From: Bradyrhizobium sp.
Lineage (GTDB): Bacteria; Pseudomonadota; Alphaproteobacteria; Rhizobiales; Xanthobacteraceae
DNA: 10,450 nt
Reading direction: 5' to 3'
Assembly: GCA_025960445.1 (NCBI GenBank)
Contig: JAICIT010000045.1
Coordinates: 1-10,450, forward strand
Of the stretch, positions 1 through 5,515 are shown piece after piece. The notes beneath the pieces were generated by a model. The model did not search any database, was not told the origin of the DNA, and saw only the letters and a program-made list of their open reading frames with translations. Within the stretch, counting starts at the first letter, position 1; each line of letters opens with the position of its first letter. The position numbers and the translations under genes are program-made.

Positions 1-489
1 ATGACAGGCGCCGACGTGCCGGTTTGCCTGGCCTCGTGCGCCTGCGTCATGACCGGCATCGGCGAGACACTGATGCCGGTAGCTGTCCCGAATCTGCCGT
101 GCGTGATGGTCAATCCGCGCGTCGGCGTGCCGACCAAGGATGTGTTTCAAGAATTGGGTTTGCGAAACGGCGAATTGCTGGTCGGTGCGGCGGATGTGAT
201 GATTGAAGCGGCGGAATGGCCTGAAGGCGGCACGTCGATCCGCGACTGGCTCGAAACGCTCGCCATCGGCCGCAACGATCTCGAGGCACCCGCGGTCCGC
301 GTTCAGCCCGTGGTCAGCGAGGTGTTATCGTCGCTCAGGAACGCTGATGGAGCGGCGCTGGCGCGGATGTCGGGATCGGGCGCGACCTGCTTTGCGCTAT
401 TTGAAAATGGTGCCGATGCACTCCGCGCGTCGCAAAAGATTCAGCTCGATCATCCCCAATGGTGGGTGCATGCGGGAACGCTGAGCTAG
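1..489 (+). CDS. ispE: 4-diphosphocytidyl-2-C-methyl-D-erythritol kinase, C-terminal part (5' end cut by window)
   Basis: IspE is a cytosolic GHMP-family kinase that phosphorylates the 2-hydroxyl of CDP-methylerythritol with ATP, the fourth step of the MEP isoprenoid pathway. The 162 visible residues begin at the family motif GADVPVCL (residues 3-10), whose Asp5 corresponds to the catalytic aspartate. They include the following GIGE stretch (19-22) and the GHMP motif 3, MSGSGATCF, at about 123-131, which helps shape the phosphate-binding site. Family members have about 290-300 residues, so roughly the first 130, including the glycine-rich ATP motif, lie before the window. The ATG at base 1 is therefore an internal codon and not the start. 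The gene ends in TAG and converges on the polyprenyl synthase gene 23 bases further on; no hairpin with a T tract separates them. The assignment is firm because both motifs are present and correctly spaced. Confidence 0.95.
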   Translation: MTGADVPVCLASCACVMTGIGETLMPVAVPNLPCVMVNPRVGVPTKDVFQELGLRNGELLVGAADVMIEAAEWPEGGTSIRDWLETLAIGRNDLEAPAVRVQPVVSEVLSSLRNADGAALARMSGSGATCFALFENGADALRASQKIQLDHPQWWVHAGTLS

Positions 490-512
490 AGATCAAGTGA
501 GTGCTCAGCAGG

Positions 513-1523
513 TCAATGCGACCTTGCCAGACAGAACGCTACAACCTGCTCAAGCGCGCTCTTCATCGGCGAGGCCGGAAACAGCGCCAAGGCGTCGACC
601 GCCATCGCGCCGTAATGCTGAGCCCGGTTGATCGTATCCTCGAGCGCGCGGTGCTTGGTCATCAGCCCAATAGCGTGATCAAGATCGCCATCGCCGATTT
701 CACCGTGCTCCAACGCCTTGATCCAGAATGCGCGCTCGCCGGCGTTGCCGCGCCGGAACGCCAGCACTACCGGTAGCGTGATCTTGCCCTCGCGGAAATC
801 GTCGCCGACATTCTTGCCGAGCTTTGCGGCCTTGCCGCCGTAGTCGAGCACGTCGTCCACCAACTGAAATGCGATACCCAAATTCATGCCAACGGAGCGG
901 CACGCGGTCTGCTCGGCCTTAGGCCGGTTAGCGATGACCGGGCCGACCTCGCACGCCGCGGCAAATAGCTCGGCGGTCTTGCCGCGAATGACCGCAAGAT
1001 ATTCGTCTTCGGTGGTCGCGGTATTCTTGGCCGCCGCGAGCTGCATGACCTCGCCTTCGGCGATCGTGGCCGCGGCGGCGGAAAGAATGTCGAGCGCCCG
1101 CAGCGAGCCGACCTCGACCATCATGCGGAAAGCCTGGCCGAGCAGGAAATCGCCGACGAGAACGCTGGCTTCGTTACCCCAAACCATGCGCGCCGACAGT
1201 TTGCCGCGCCGCAGCTCGCTTTCGTCGACCACGTCGTCATGCAGCAAAGTGGCGGTGTGCATGAACTCGACCGAGGCGGCCAGCTTGATATGACCGTCGC
1301 CGGAATACCCGGCGAGACCCGCCATGGCGAGCGTCAGCATCGGCCGCAGGCGCTTTCCGCCAGACGAGATCAGGTGATTGGCAACTTCGGGGATCATCGT
1401 GACTTCGGAGCCGGTTCGCGACAGGATGGTGGCGTTGACGCGCTCCATATCGGCAGCCACCAGCGCGACCAGTTGATCAATCGAGGCGCCAGCCGGGCTC
1501 TCGAAGGGTACAATAACCGCCAC
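513..1523 (-). CDS. ispB: Long-chain polyprenyl diphosphate synthase (octaprenyl/decaprenyl type)
   Basis: This all-trans polyprenyl synthase adds isopentenyl diphosphate units to an allylic primer to make the ubiquinone side chain. The first aspartate-rich motif is LLHDDVVDESELRRG, with DDVVD at residues 96-100 of the 336-residue form. The second is FQLVDDVLDYGG, with DDVLD at 223-227. The substrate-binding stretch GKNVGDDFREGKITLP follows it. A small residue (Ala) five places before the first motif is typical of long-chain enzymes; the exact length (C40 or C50) cannot be read from sequence, and ubiquinone-10 is usual in this bacterial group. The frame is open to a GTG at 1535, but GTG 1521-1523 is preferred. 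It has GGAG six bases upstream, the upstream GTG has no good ribosome site, and relatives as I recall them begin near AVIVPFE. The symbol is by homology; ddsA would also fit. Complete, no frameshift. Confidence 0.95.
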   Translation of the reverse strand: MAVIVPFESPAGASIDQLVALVAADMERVNATILSRTGSEVTMIPEVANHLISSGGKRLRPMLTLAMAGLAGYSGDGHIKLAASVEFMHTATLLHDDVVDESELRRGKLSARMVWGNEASVLVGDFLLGQAFRMMVEVGSLRALDILSAAAATIAEGEVMQLAAAKNTATTEDEYLAVIRGKTAELFAAACEVGPVIANRPKAEQTACRSVGMNLGIAFQLVDDVLDYGGKAAKLGKNVGDDFREGKITLPVVLAFRRGNAGERAFWIKALEHGEIGDGDLDHAIGLMTKHRALEDTINRAQHYGAMAVDALALFPASPMKSALEQVVAFCLARSH

Positions 1524-1529
1524 GCTGGT

Positions 1530-1535
1530 CTCCAC
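1530..1535 (-). promoter_or_regulatory. Ribosome binding site deciding the GTG start of the polyprenyl synthase
   Basis: On the minus strand the bases read GTGGAG, then a six-base spacer, then GTG at 1523-1521. The alternative upstream GTG (1535-1533) lies inside this site and is preceded only by a poor match (GGGCAAAA). The shorter start is therefore better supported. Confidence 0.6.
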
Positions 1536-1607
1536 TTTTGCCCAGTTCGCACTATGCTTGTGATGACAATAGAAAGAGCCGGGGAACGCGGCAAGGGCAC
1601 GATGCGG

Positions 1608-1635
1608 TTGACAGGATCGCTGCAGCGACTAACAG
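1608..1635 (+). promoter_or_regulatory. Possible sigma-70 promoter for the DUF2007-methyltransferase pair
   Basis: A perfect TTGACA (1608-1613) is followed after 16 bases by TAACAG (1630-1635), which matches the TATAAT consensus at only three of six places. Transcription would start near 1642, right before the ribosome site at 1643-1650, giving a very short leader. The position between divergent genes is right, but the weak -10 box keeps confidence low. Confidence 0.3.
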
Positions 1636-1642
1636 GCCGATG

Positions 1643-1650
1643 AAGGAGAG
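1643..1650 (+). promoter_or_regulatory. Ribosome binding site for the TTG start of the DUF2007 gene
   Basis: AAGGAGAG is a near-perfect Shine-Dalgarno sequence six bases before TTG 1657-1659. No ATG or GTG in this frame is equally well placed, so the rare TTG start is the supported one. Confidence 0.75.
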
Positions 1651-1656
1651 CCGAAA

Positions 1657-1884
1657 TTGCGAGAATTGGTTCGGACCAATGACATAGTGTTGGTTTCCGC
1701 GGTCGGCGCGCTGCTCGATGGCGCGAACATCCATCATTTAGTGCTGGATCAAAATATGAGCATTATCGAGGGCTCGCTAGGCGTGCTGCCGCGCCGGATT
1801 CTGGTGCATGAGGATGACAACCGGGAGGCGCGCCAAATTCTTGTCGACGCGGGTCTCGCCCACGAATTGCGAGCCGATGATTGA
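1657..1884 (+). CDS. DUF2007 family small protein
   Basis: This 75-residue soluble protein begins MRELVRTND and carries the pattern typical of DUF2007 (annotated in databases as putative signal-transducing proteins). An N-terminal strand, RTNDIVLVS, is followed by a helix ending in LLDGANIHH. Then comes LVLDQNMSIIEGSLGVLP (residues 28-45) and a closing strand and helix, RRILVHEDDNREARQILVDAGL. It has no signal peptide or membrane segment. Family members resemble a small ferredoxin-like or PII-like fold and their function is not established. It starts at TTG with a strong ribosome site six bases upstream. Its last 8 bases overlap the start of the methyltransferase gene, which implies translational coupling. 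Family membership is recalled from the sequence pattern; a role linked to the methyltransferase is inferred only from this layout. Confidence 0.9.
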   Translation: MRELVRTNDIVLVSAVGALLDGANIHHLVLDQNMSIIEGSLGVLPRRILVHEDDNREARQILVDAGLAHELRADD

Positions 1885-2641
1885 TCCCGGCCAATTCACG
1901 GAAGATGCATTTCTCGGCGGTAAATTGCGGCTGCGGCAACCGAAGTCCGGGCATCGCGCCGGCCATGACGCGATGCTGTTGGCAGCGGCGACCCCGGCCC
2001 GTGCAGGCGACCGCGTTGCCGATTTGGGTGCCGGCGTCGGGGCTGCGGGCCTGGCGCTCGCGACGCGTATTGGCGGAATAGCTCTTGTCCTCGTCGAAAT
2101 CGATCCCGCGCTTGCAGCCCTTGCCCACGATAACGCGGCCGCGAATGCCGTTGCCGCGGATGTTGTCGTTCTCGATGTCACATCCGAACCCGGCGTCTTT
2201 GCCAGCGCGGGTCTGTCCCCGGACAGTGTCGATGTCGTGCTGATGAATCCACCGTTCAACGACTCCACGCGGCACCGCGCCTCACCGGATAAAGCCCGGG
2301 AGCTCGCACATATGGCCAGTGATGCCACGCTGGAGAGCTGGATACACGCGGGCAGGCGAATTCTGAAATCCGGTGGCGTTCTGAGCTTGATCTGGCGCGC
2401 CGACGGATTGAGCCAGGTGTTGGCGGCGCTTGAGCGCGGCTTCGGCAGCCTCGAAATCTTGCCGGTCCATGGCGATCCGGCAGCGCCCGCTATTCGCGTG
2501 CTGATCCGCGCAACCAAAGGGGGAAGGGCGGCAACGCAAATCCATGCTGGGTTGATGCTCAATGATGAGTCAGCCCTGCCCAATAAACAGGTGGAGGAAA
2601 TTCTGGCCGGGAGGAGAACACTTACGCCGGCGAATCCGTGA
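1877..2641 (+). CDS. TrmN6-like SAM-dependent adenine N6-methyltransferase (COG4123)
   Basis: A 254-residue class I methyltransferase. The SAM-binding motif I is VADLGAGVGAAGLAL (residues 47-61), the acidic motif II end is VEID (73-76), and the motif IV catalytic loop is MNPPFND (123-129). NPPF/Y marks enzymes that methylate the exocyclic nitrogen of adenine. The lead-in RQPKSGHRAGHDAMLL (20-35) is characteristic of the COG4123 group that includes E. coli TrmN6 (YfiC), which makes m6A37 in tRNA1-Val. Length fits that family. The frame is open from 1808, but ATG 1877 is chosen because MIDPGQFTEDAFLGG is the usual family beginning and because the ATG overlaps the end of the DUF2007 gene by 8 bases. 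There is no strong ribosome site of its own, consistent with coupled translation. The substrate in this organism is inferred, not shown. Confidence 0.9.
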   Translation: MIDPGQFTEDAFLGGKLRLRQPKSGHRAGHDAMLLAAATPARAGDRVADLGAGVGAAGLALATRIGGIALVLVEIDPALAALAHDNAAANAVAADVVVLDVTSEPGVFASAGLSPDSVDVVLMNPPFNDSTRHRASPDKARELAHMASDATLESWIHAGRRILKSGGVLSLIWRADGLSQVLAALERGFGSLEILPVHGDPAAPAIRVLIRATKGGRAATQIHAGLMLNDESALPNKQVEEILAGRRTLTPANP

Positions 2642-2680
2642 AGCGTCGGAGCTGATGGCTTAAGCTTTGTGCAGAGATGT

Positions 2681-2779
2681 CTACTGCTGCAGCGATTTCG
2701 ATCTGCGTTCTTGCGCTGAAGTGAAATGAATGGCGGTCAAGAGAGTACCGAATAGCACCATCAGCAGATAAATTTTCAT
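2681..2779 (-). CDS. Possible 32-residue membrane or secreted microprotein
   Basis: On the minus strand an ATG at 2779 is preceded by GGAG (2789-2786) at an ideal six-base spacing. The frame reads MKIYLLMVLFGTLLTAIHF, then TSAQERRSKSLQQ and TAG. A lysine at residue 2, a 16-residue hydrophobic core and a polar, basic tail look like either a signal peptide (possible cut after TSA, leaving about 11 residues) or a single-pass membrane peptide with a short tail. I do not recognise a family. It lies alone in the 247 bases between the methyltransferase and the S49 peptidase gene, diverging from the latter. Ribosome site, hydrophobic design and position support a real gene; its short length means chance remains possible. 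Confidence 0.4.
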   Translation of the reverse strand: MKIYLLMVLFGTLLTAIHFTSAQERRSKSLQQ

Positions 2780-2888
2780 GTCTTTCTCCGCTGCATCGTC
2801 GCAGCCCACACCAGACACAATGCAAAACGCGTTCCAGTCGGTTGATGACATTCGTGAGATAAAAAATGTTTAATGTTGAGGTAAGTCC

Positions 2889-3791
2889 ATGAGCGAACAA
2901 ACCGGCGACCGCCGCCGATGGCGCGACAGGCTGATGCAATGGATTCCTGCGCGCTTGCGGCCGGGAACGGCGGTCGTGCCTGTGGTCCGGCTGTCCGGTG
3001 TGATCGGCGCGGTGACGCCGCTGAGGCCAGGCATGACGCTGGCCGGCGTGGCGAGGACGCTGGAACGCGCATTCGGAATGAAGCAGGCCAAGGCCGTGGC
3101 GCTGGTGGTCAATTCGCCGGGCGGTTCGCCGGTACAGTCGCGTCAGATTTATACGCGGATTCGGCAGTTGGCGGCGGAAAAGAAACTGCCGGTGCTGGTG
3201 TTCGTCGAGGACGTCGCGGCATCGGGCGGCTACATGATCGCCTGCGCAGGTGACGAGATTTTTTGCGATCCCTCCTCGATCATGGGCTCGATCGGTGTGG
3301 TCGGCGGCTCCTTCGGATTCCAGGAGCTGATCAGGAAAATCGGAGTTGAGCGGCGACTCTATACGGCAGGCGAGCACAAGGCGATGCTGGATCCGTTTTT
3401 GCCGGAGGATCCCGAGGACGTGGCGCGTGTAAAGGCGCTTCAGCGCGAAATTCACGCCATCTTCATTGCTCTGGTGAAGCAGAGCCGGGGTGCTCGCCTG
3501 AAAGGCGCCGACGATGTTCTGTTCACCGGTGAATATTGGGCCGGAGAAACCTCTGTTTCGCTCGGCTTGGCCGATGCGATCGGCGATCTGCGTTCGACCC
3601 TGCGCGCGCGATATGGCGACAAGGTACTGACACCGGTCGTCGCGCCGCCGACAGGTTTGTTGTCCAGCCTTCTCGGCCGCAAATCGGCAGGCGCAGGCAC
3701 GATCGGGTCGCTGGACGGCATCGCCGCTTTGCCGGACGAATTGATTTCTGCGCTGGAGAGCAGGGCGATTTGGGCCAAATTCGGATTTTAA
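2889..3791 (+). CDS. S49 family serine peptidase (SppA/SohB-like)
   Basis: A 300-residue member of the signal peptide peptidase A family, which degrades leftover signal peptides or membrane proteins with a Ser-Lys dyad. The nucleophile is Ser112 in AASGGYMIA (110-118) and the general base is Lys164 in AGEHKAMLDPF (160-170). Their separation of 52 residues equals that recalled for Bacillus SppA (S147/K199). The oxyanion-side motif VVNSPGGSP (73-81) and the SIMGSIGVVGG stretch (130-140) are also present. It is a single-domain, short form. No signal peptide or membrane helix is evident; the first 25 residues are basic and Trp-rich and might lie on the membrane. ATG 2889 has GAGG seven bases upstream. 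The small membrane protein gene downstream begins 90 bases after its stop and is probably co-transcribed. Family is certain; the substrate is unknown. Confidence 0.95.
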   Translation: MSEQTGDRRRWRDRLMQWIPARLRPGTAVVPVVRLSGVIGAVTPLRPGMTLAGVARTLERAFGMKQAKAVALVVNSPGGSPVQSRQIYTRIRQLAAEKKLPVLVFVEDVAASGGYMIACAGDEIFCDPSSIMGSIGVVGGSFGFQELIRKIGVERRLYTAGEHKAMLDPFLPEDPEDVARVKALQREIHAIFIALVKQSRGARLKGADDVLFTGEYWAGETSVSLGLADAIGDLRSTLRARYGDKVLTPVVAPPTGLLSSLLGRKSAGAGTIGSLDGIAALPDELISALESRAIWAKFGF

Positions 3792-3880
3792 GGAAGATCG
3801 GACCACCCGCGCCATTTGGTCCCGAGATGGCGATTGCGCCTTTGCCCGGCTTGCGCAACAATGCGCGAGGGGCGCGACGA

Positions 3881-4093
3881 ATGAACGACAGGGATCGACC
3901 GATGCCGCCGCTGATCGCGTTTGCGGGAGCTTTGGGTGGACTGGCCGTGGTTCGCTGGGCTTACCGCGCCGCCCTGCGGGTCAACCAGGAGTTGGAAGAG
4001 GCGCGCTTGGCTCGAAGCGCGGAAGCAGCGCGGACCGGCGATATCCCGACTTTGCGGCGCGATCCGAGCACCGGCGCGTACCGGCCAGACTGA
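3881..4093 (+). CDS. Conserved hypothetical 70-residue protein with one membrane segment
   Basis: The protein starts MNDRDRPMPP, has one hydrophobic stretch at about residues 10-32 (LIAFAGALGGLAVV followed by RWAYRAAL), then a charged helix rich in Glu/Arg (NQELEEARLARSAEAAR). It ends with a proline- and glycine-containing tail, TLRRDPSTGAYRPD. I know very similar proteins from Bradyrhizobium relatives, all without known function. The frame is open further upstream into the S49 gene, but ATG 3881 has a strong ribosome site, GAGGGG at 3867-3872, eight bases before it. The shape suggests an N-terminally anchored inner-membrane protein with a cytoplasmic tail. It follows the S49 peptidase closely on the same strand, so a joint transcript is likely; a functional link is only a guess. 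Confidence 0.8.
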   Translation: MNDRDRPMPPLIAFAGALGGLAVVRWAYRAALRVNQELEEARLARSAEAARTGDIPTLRRDPSTGAYRPD

Positions 4094-4114
4094 TTTTCTG
4101 CCATCGCTGAAATA

Positions 4115-4164
4115 CTTGCGCCGGCCTCGGGGTAGGGCATCACCCCTGAGGGCCGGCGAGCAAG
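4115..4164. repeat. Long imperfect inverted repeat (hairpin) after the small membrane protein gene
   Basis: CTTGC (4115-4119) pairs with GCAAG (4160-4164), GCCGGCC (4120-4126) with GGCCGGC (4151-4157), TC with GA around one bulged base, and GGGGT (4129-4133) with ACCCC (4142-4146). The loop is AGGGCATC. About 19 base pairs form, with a two-base bulge at 4158-4159 and two single bulges. It lies 21 bases after the stop codon, so it may protect or end the upstream transcript. The next T run (4180-4184) is 15 bases away, so it is not a classic intrinsic terminator. Confidence 0.6.
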
Positions 4165-4329
4165 CTTGGAGTCGATTCGTTTTTAGCGGGCGCGCGAACT
4201 CTCGTTACTCACAATCCAATCGAGAACGATCACGAACCGGAGAGCTGACAGTTCAAGTCAGAGACCATCATGATCGATAGCTGCCGATTGCGACATCATC
4301 CAGGCGGCACACCATCCGGGCAGCGCACT

Positions 4330-4379
4330 TTTGCGGCACTGGGTTGATCGGTCCGCTCGGGCGGGCTTTTTGCCGCAAA
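4330..4379. repeat. Perfect 9-base inverted repeat enclosing the terminator-like hairpin
   Basis: TTTGCGGCA (4330-4338) and TGCCGCAAA (4371-4379) are exact reverse complements 32 bases apart. They enclose the hairpin at 4351-4366 and its T tract. In RNA the outer stem would take up the last U of the tract and compete with, or stack on, termination. It ends 84 bases before the glyQ start. Confidence 0.5.
4351..4371 (+). terminator. Candidate intrinsic terminator or attenuator upstream of glyQ
   Basis: GTCCGC (4351-4356), loop TCGG, GCGGGC (4361-4366), then five T (4367-4371). The stem has six pairs including one G-U. This has the form of a Rho-independent terminator on the plus strand, although the stem is short. 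It may end transcription from 3881-4093, end a small RNA coded in this gap, or act as an attenuator in the glyQ leader. Confidence 0.45.
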
Positions 4380-4463
4380 TCCTGCTCGCCATTGCCTTGA
4401 TTCCAGTTCCCCCCGCCGATACGGTCCGCGCGCCCAGCAATCAGCGAGTACACCACTATTCAA

Positions 4464-5411
4464 ATGGATTCCTTGCCCGCGCACATGCGACCGGAACATT
4501 CGTTCCAGGGACTGATCCTGGCGCTGCAGCGCTATTGGGCAGATTACGGCTGCGTGATCCTGCAGCCCTACGATATGGAAGTCGGTGCCGGAACCTTCCA
4601 TCCCGCTACCACGTTGCGGGCGCTCGGTCCGAAACGCTGGAATGCCGCCTATGTTCAGCCATCGCGCCGGCCCAAGGACGGACGATACGGGGAAAACCCG
4701 AACCGGCTGCAGCACTATTACCAATTTCAGGTGATCTTGAAGCCATCGCCATCGGACATTCAGGAGCTGTACCTGAAATCACTCGCCGCGATCGGCATCG
4801 ACTCCCATCTGCACGACATTCGCTTTGTCGAAGACGATTGGGAAAGCCCGACGCTCGGCGCCTGGGGATTGGGCTGGGAGTGCTGGTGCGATGGGATGGA
4901 GGTGTCGCAGTTCACGTATTTTCAACAGGTTGCAGGGGTCGAATGCGCACCGGTTGCGGGCGAACTCACCTATGGCCTCGAGCGGCTCGCCATGTATGTG
5001 CAGGGTGTCGATCGCGTCTACGATCTCAACTTCAACGGCCGCGACGGGGCCGAACGCGTGAGTTATGGCGATGTCTTCCTGCAGGCCGAGCAGGAATATT
5101 CGCGGCACAATTTCGAATATTCAGATGCCGACATGCTGTTCAAGCAATTCGCCATGGCCGAGGAGGCCTGCAAGAAATATCTTGAGGCGGGCTGGAAGGG
5201 CGGCAGCAATTGCAAAGAGCATCTGCTGGCGCTGCCGGCCTATGACCAATGCATCAAGGCGAGCCACGTTTTCAACCTGCTCGATGCGCGCGGCGTAATC
5301 TCCGTGACGGAGCGGCAAAGCTACATCATGCGCGTCCGCGAACTCGCCAAAGCGTGCGGCGAAGCCTGGGTCCACACCGAGGCAGGCGGGGCGGCGGACG
5401 GGCCAACGTGA
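4464..5411 (+). CDS. glyQ: Glycyl-tRNA synthetase alpha subunit
   Basis: GlyQ is the catalytic subunit of the bacterial alpha2-beta2 glycyl-tRNA synthetase; it binds ATP and glycine to make glycyl-adenylate and charges tRNA-Gly with GlyS. The 315 residues are of family length and contain its signature runs. These are [19 protein letters not shown] (32-50), [20 protein letters not shown] (64-83, class II motif 2 region), [20 protein letters not shown] (128-147) and the motif 3 region [15 protein letters not shown] (166-180). The late [19 protein letters not shown] run is also typical. ATG 4464 gives the [11 protein letters not shown] beginning found in relatives as I recall them. No clear ribosome site precedes it, nor the next ATG (4485), which is odd for a highly expressed gene. 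It is followed by a 104-base gap and glyS, presumably one operon. Confidence 0.97.
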   Translation: MDSLPAHMRPEHSFQGLILALQRYWADYGCVILQPYDMEVGAGTFHPATTLRALGPKRWNAAYVQPSRRPKDGRYGENPNRLQHYYQFQVILKPSPSDIQELYLKSLAAIGIDSHLHDIRFVEDDWESPTLGAWGLGWECWCDGMEVSQFTYFQQVAGVECAPVAGELTYGLERLAMYVQGVDRVYDLNFNGRDGAERVSYGDVFLQAEQEYSRHNFEYSDADMLFKQFAMAEEACKKYLEAGWKGGSNCKEHLLALPAYDQCIKASHVFNLLDARGVISVTERQSYIMRVRELAKACGEAWVHTEAGGAADGPT

Positions 5412-5515
5412 AGCTGATTTTGAACTGGAGTTTTGCGGGCACAAACTTGCTCCGCTTCCATCGCTTGCGGTGGAGCAGTGGAGCGGGCGTCCATCCCCGC
5501 AGAGAGCGCAATTGA
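5408..5515 (+). CDS. Possible 35-residue ORF bridging glyQ and glyS
   Basis: A GTG at 5408-5410 overlaps the glyQ stop in the form GTGA. The frame runs 35 codons, beginning [15 protein letters not shown] and ending with a basic stretch that stops in TGA at 5513-5515, directly abutting the glyS ATG at 5516. Such joints are typical of coupled genes and could carry ribosomes from glyQ to glyS. Against it: no family likeness, no ribosome site, and a strong hairpin (5449-5484) that may be the real constraint on this gap. I consider a coupling leader or chance more likely than a functional protein. Confidence 0.2.
   Translation: MKLILNWSFAGTNLLRFHRLRWSSGAGVHPRRERN
5449..5484. repeat. Stem-loop in the glyQ-glyS gap
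   Basis: GCTCC (5449-5453) pairs with GGAGC (5480-5484), GCT (5454-5456) with AGC (5474-5476), and CCATCG (5458-5463) with CGGTGG (5468-5473, one G-U). The loop is CTTG, with a single bulged T and a three-base bulge AGT. It has 14 pairs and no T tract, so it is not a terminator. A hairpin between two subunit genes may adjust message stability or the relative output of GlyQ and GlyS. Confidence 0.5.

Larger units (their letters stand above)
4094..4463 (+). other. 370-base non-coding region upstream of glyQ
   Basis: No convincing coding frame lies here: the open frames present lack ribosome sites and family likeness. It holds a long hairpin (4115-4164), a small hairpin CTGAC/GTCAG with a 7-base loop (4244-4260), and a nested terminator-like structure (4330-4379). 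No clear sigma-70 promoter for glyQ was found by eye, and glyQ has no clear Shine-Dalgarno sequence. The region could be a structured glyQ leader or contain a small RNA; neither can be settled from sequence alone. Confidence 0.5.

Noticed and set aside
1583..1608. GGAAC followed by CGGTT upstream of the DUF2007 gene as a sigma-EcfG promoter
   Set aside because: The spacing and -10 bases do not match together; the TTGACA element nearby is a better candidate.
1239..1643. 134-codon plus-strand frame across the start of the polyprenyl synthase gene
   Set aside because: It mostly mirrors the strong minus-strand gene, has no family likeness and no ribosome site.
2818..2835. GGAAC on the minus strand upstream of the microprotein ORF as a sigma-EcfG promoter
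   Set aside because: At 16 or 17 bases downstream the sequence reads CTGG or TGGT, which does not match CGTT.
2842..2870. TTGATG and AATGTT 17 bases apart upstream of the S49 gene as a sigma-70 promoter
   Set aside because: The -10 match is poor; the patch is AT-rich and may hold a promoter, but no specific site can be defended.
2622..3815. 397-codon minus-strand frame opposite the S49 peptidase gene
   Set aside because: It is rich in Arg, His and Gln, lacks any recognisable domain, and runs opposite a gene with complete catalytic motifs; an artefact of high-GC codon use.
4244..4260. GTTCAAGTC resembling a tRNA T-arm
   Set aside because: The stem pairs as CTGAC/GTCAG with loop AGTTCAA, in the wrong register for a T-loop, and no acceptor, D or anticodon arms surround it.
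4258..4456. Minus-strand frames of about 60 codons upstream of glyQ
   Set aside because: The GTG start has no ribosome site, the composition is not protein-like, and the bases are better explained by the inverted repeats.
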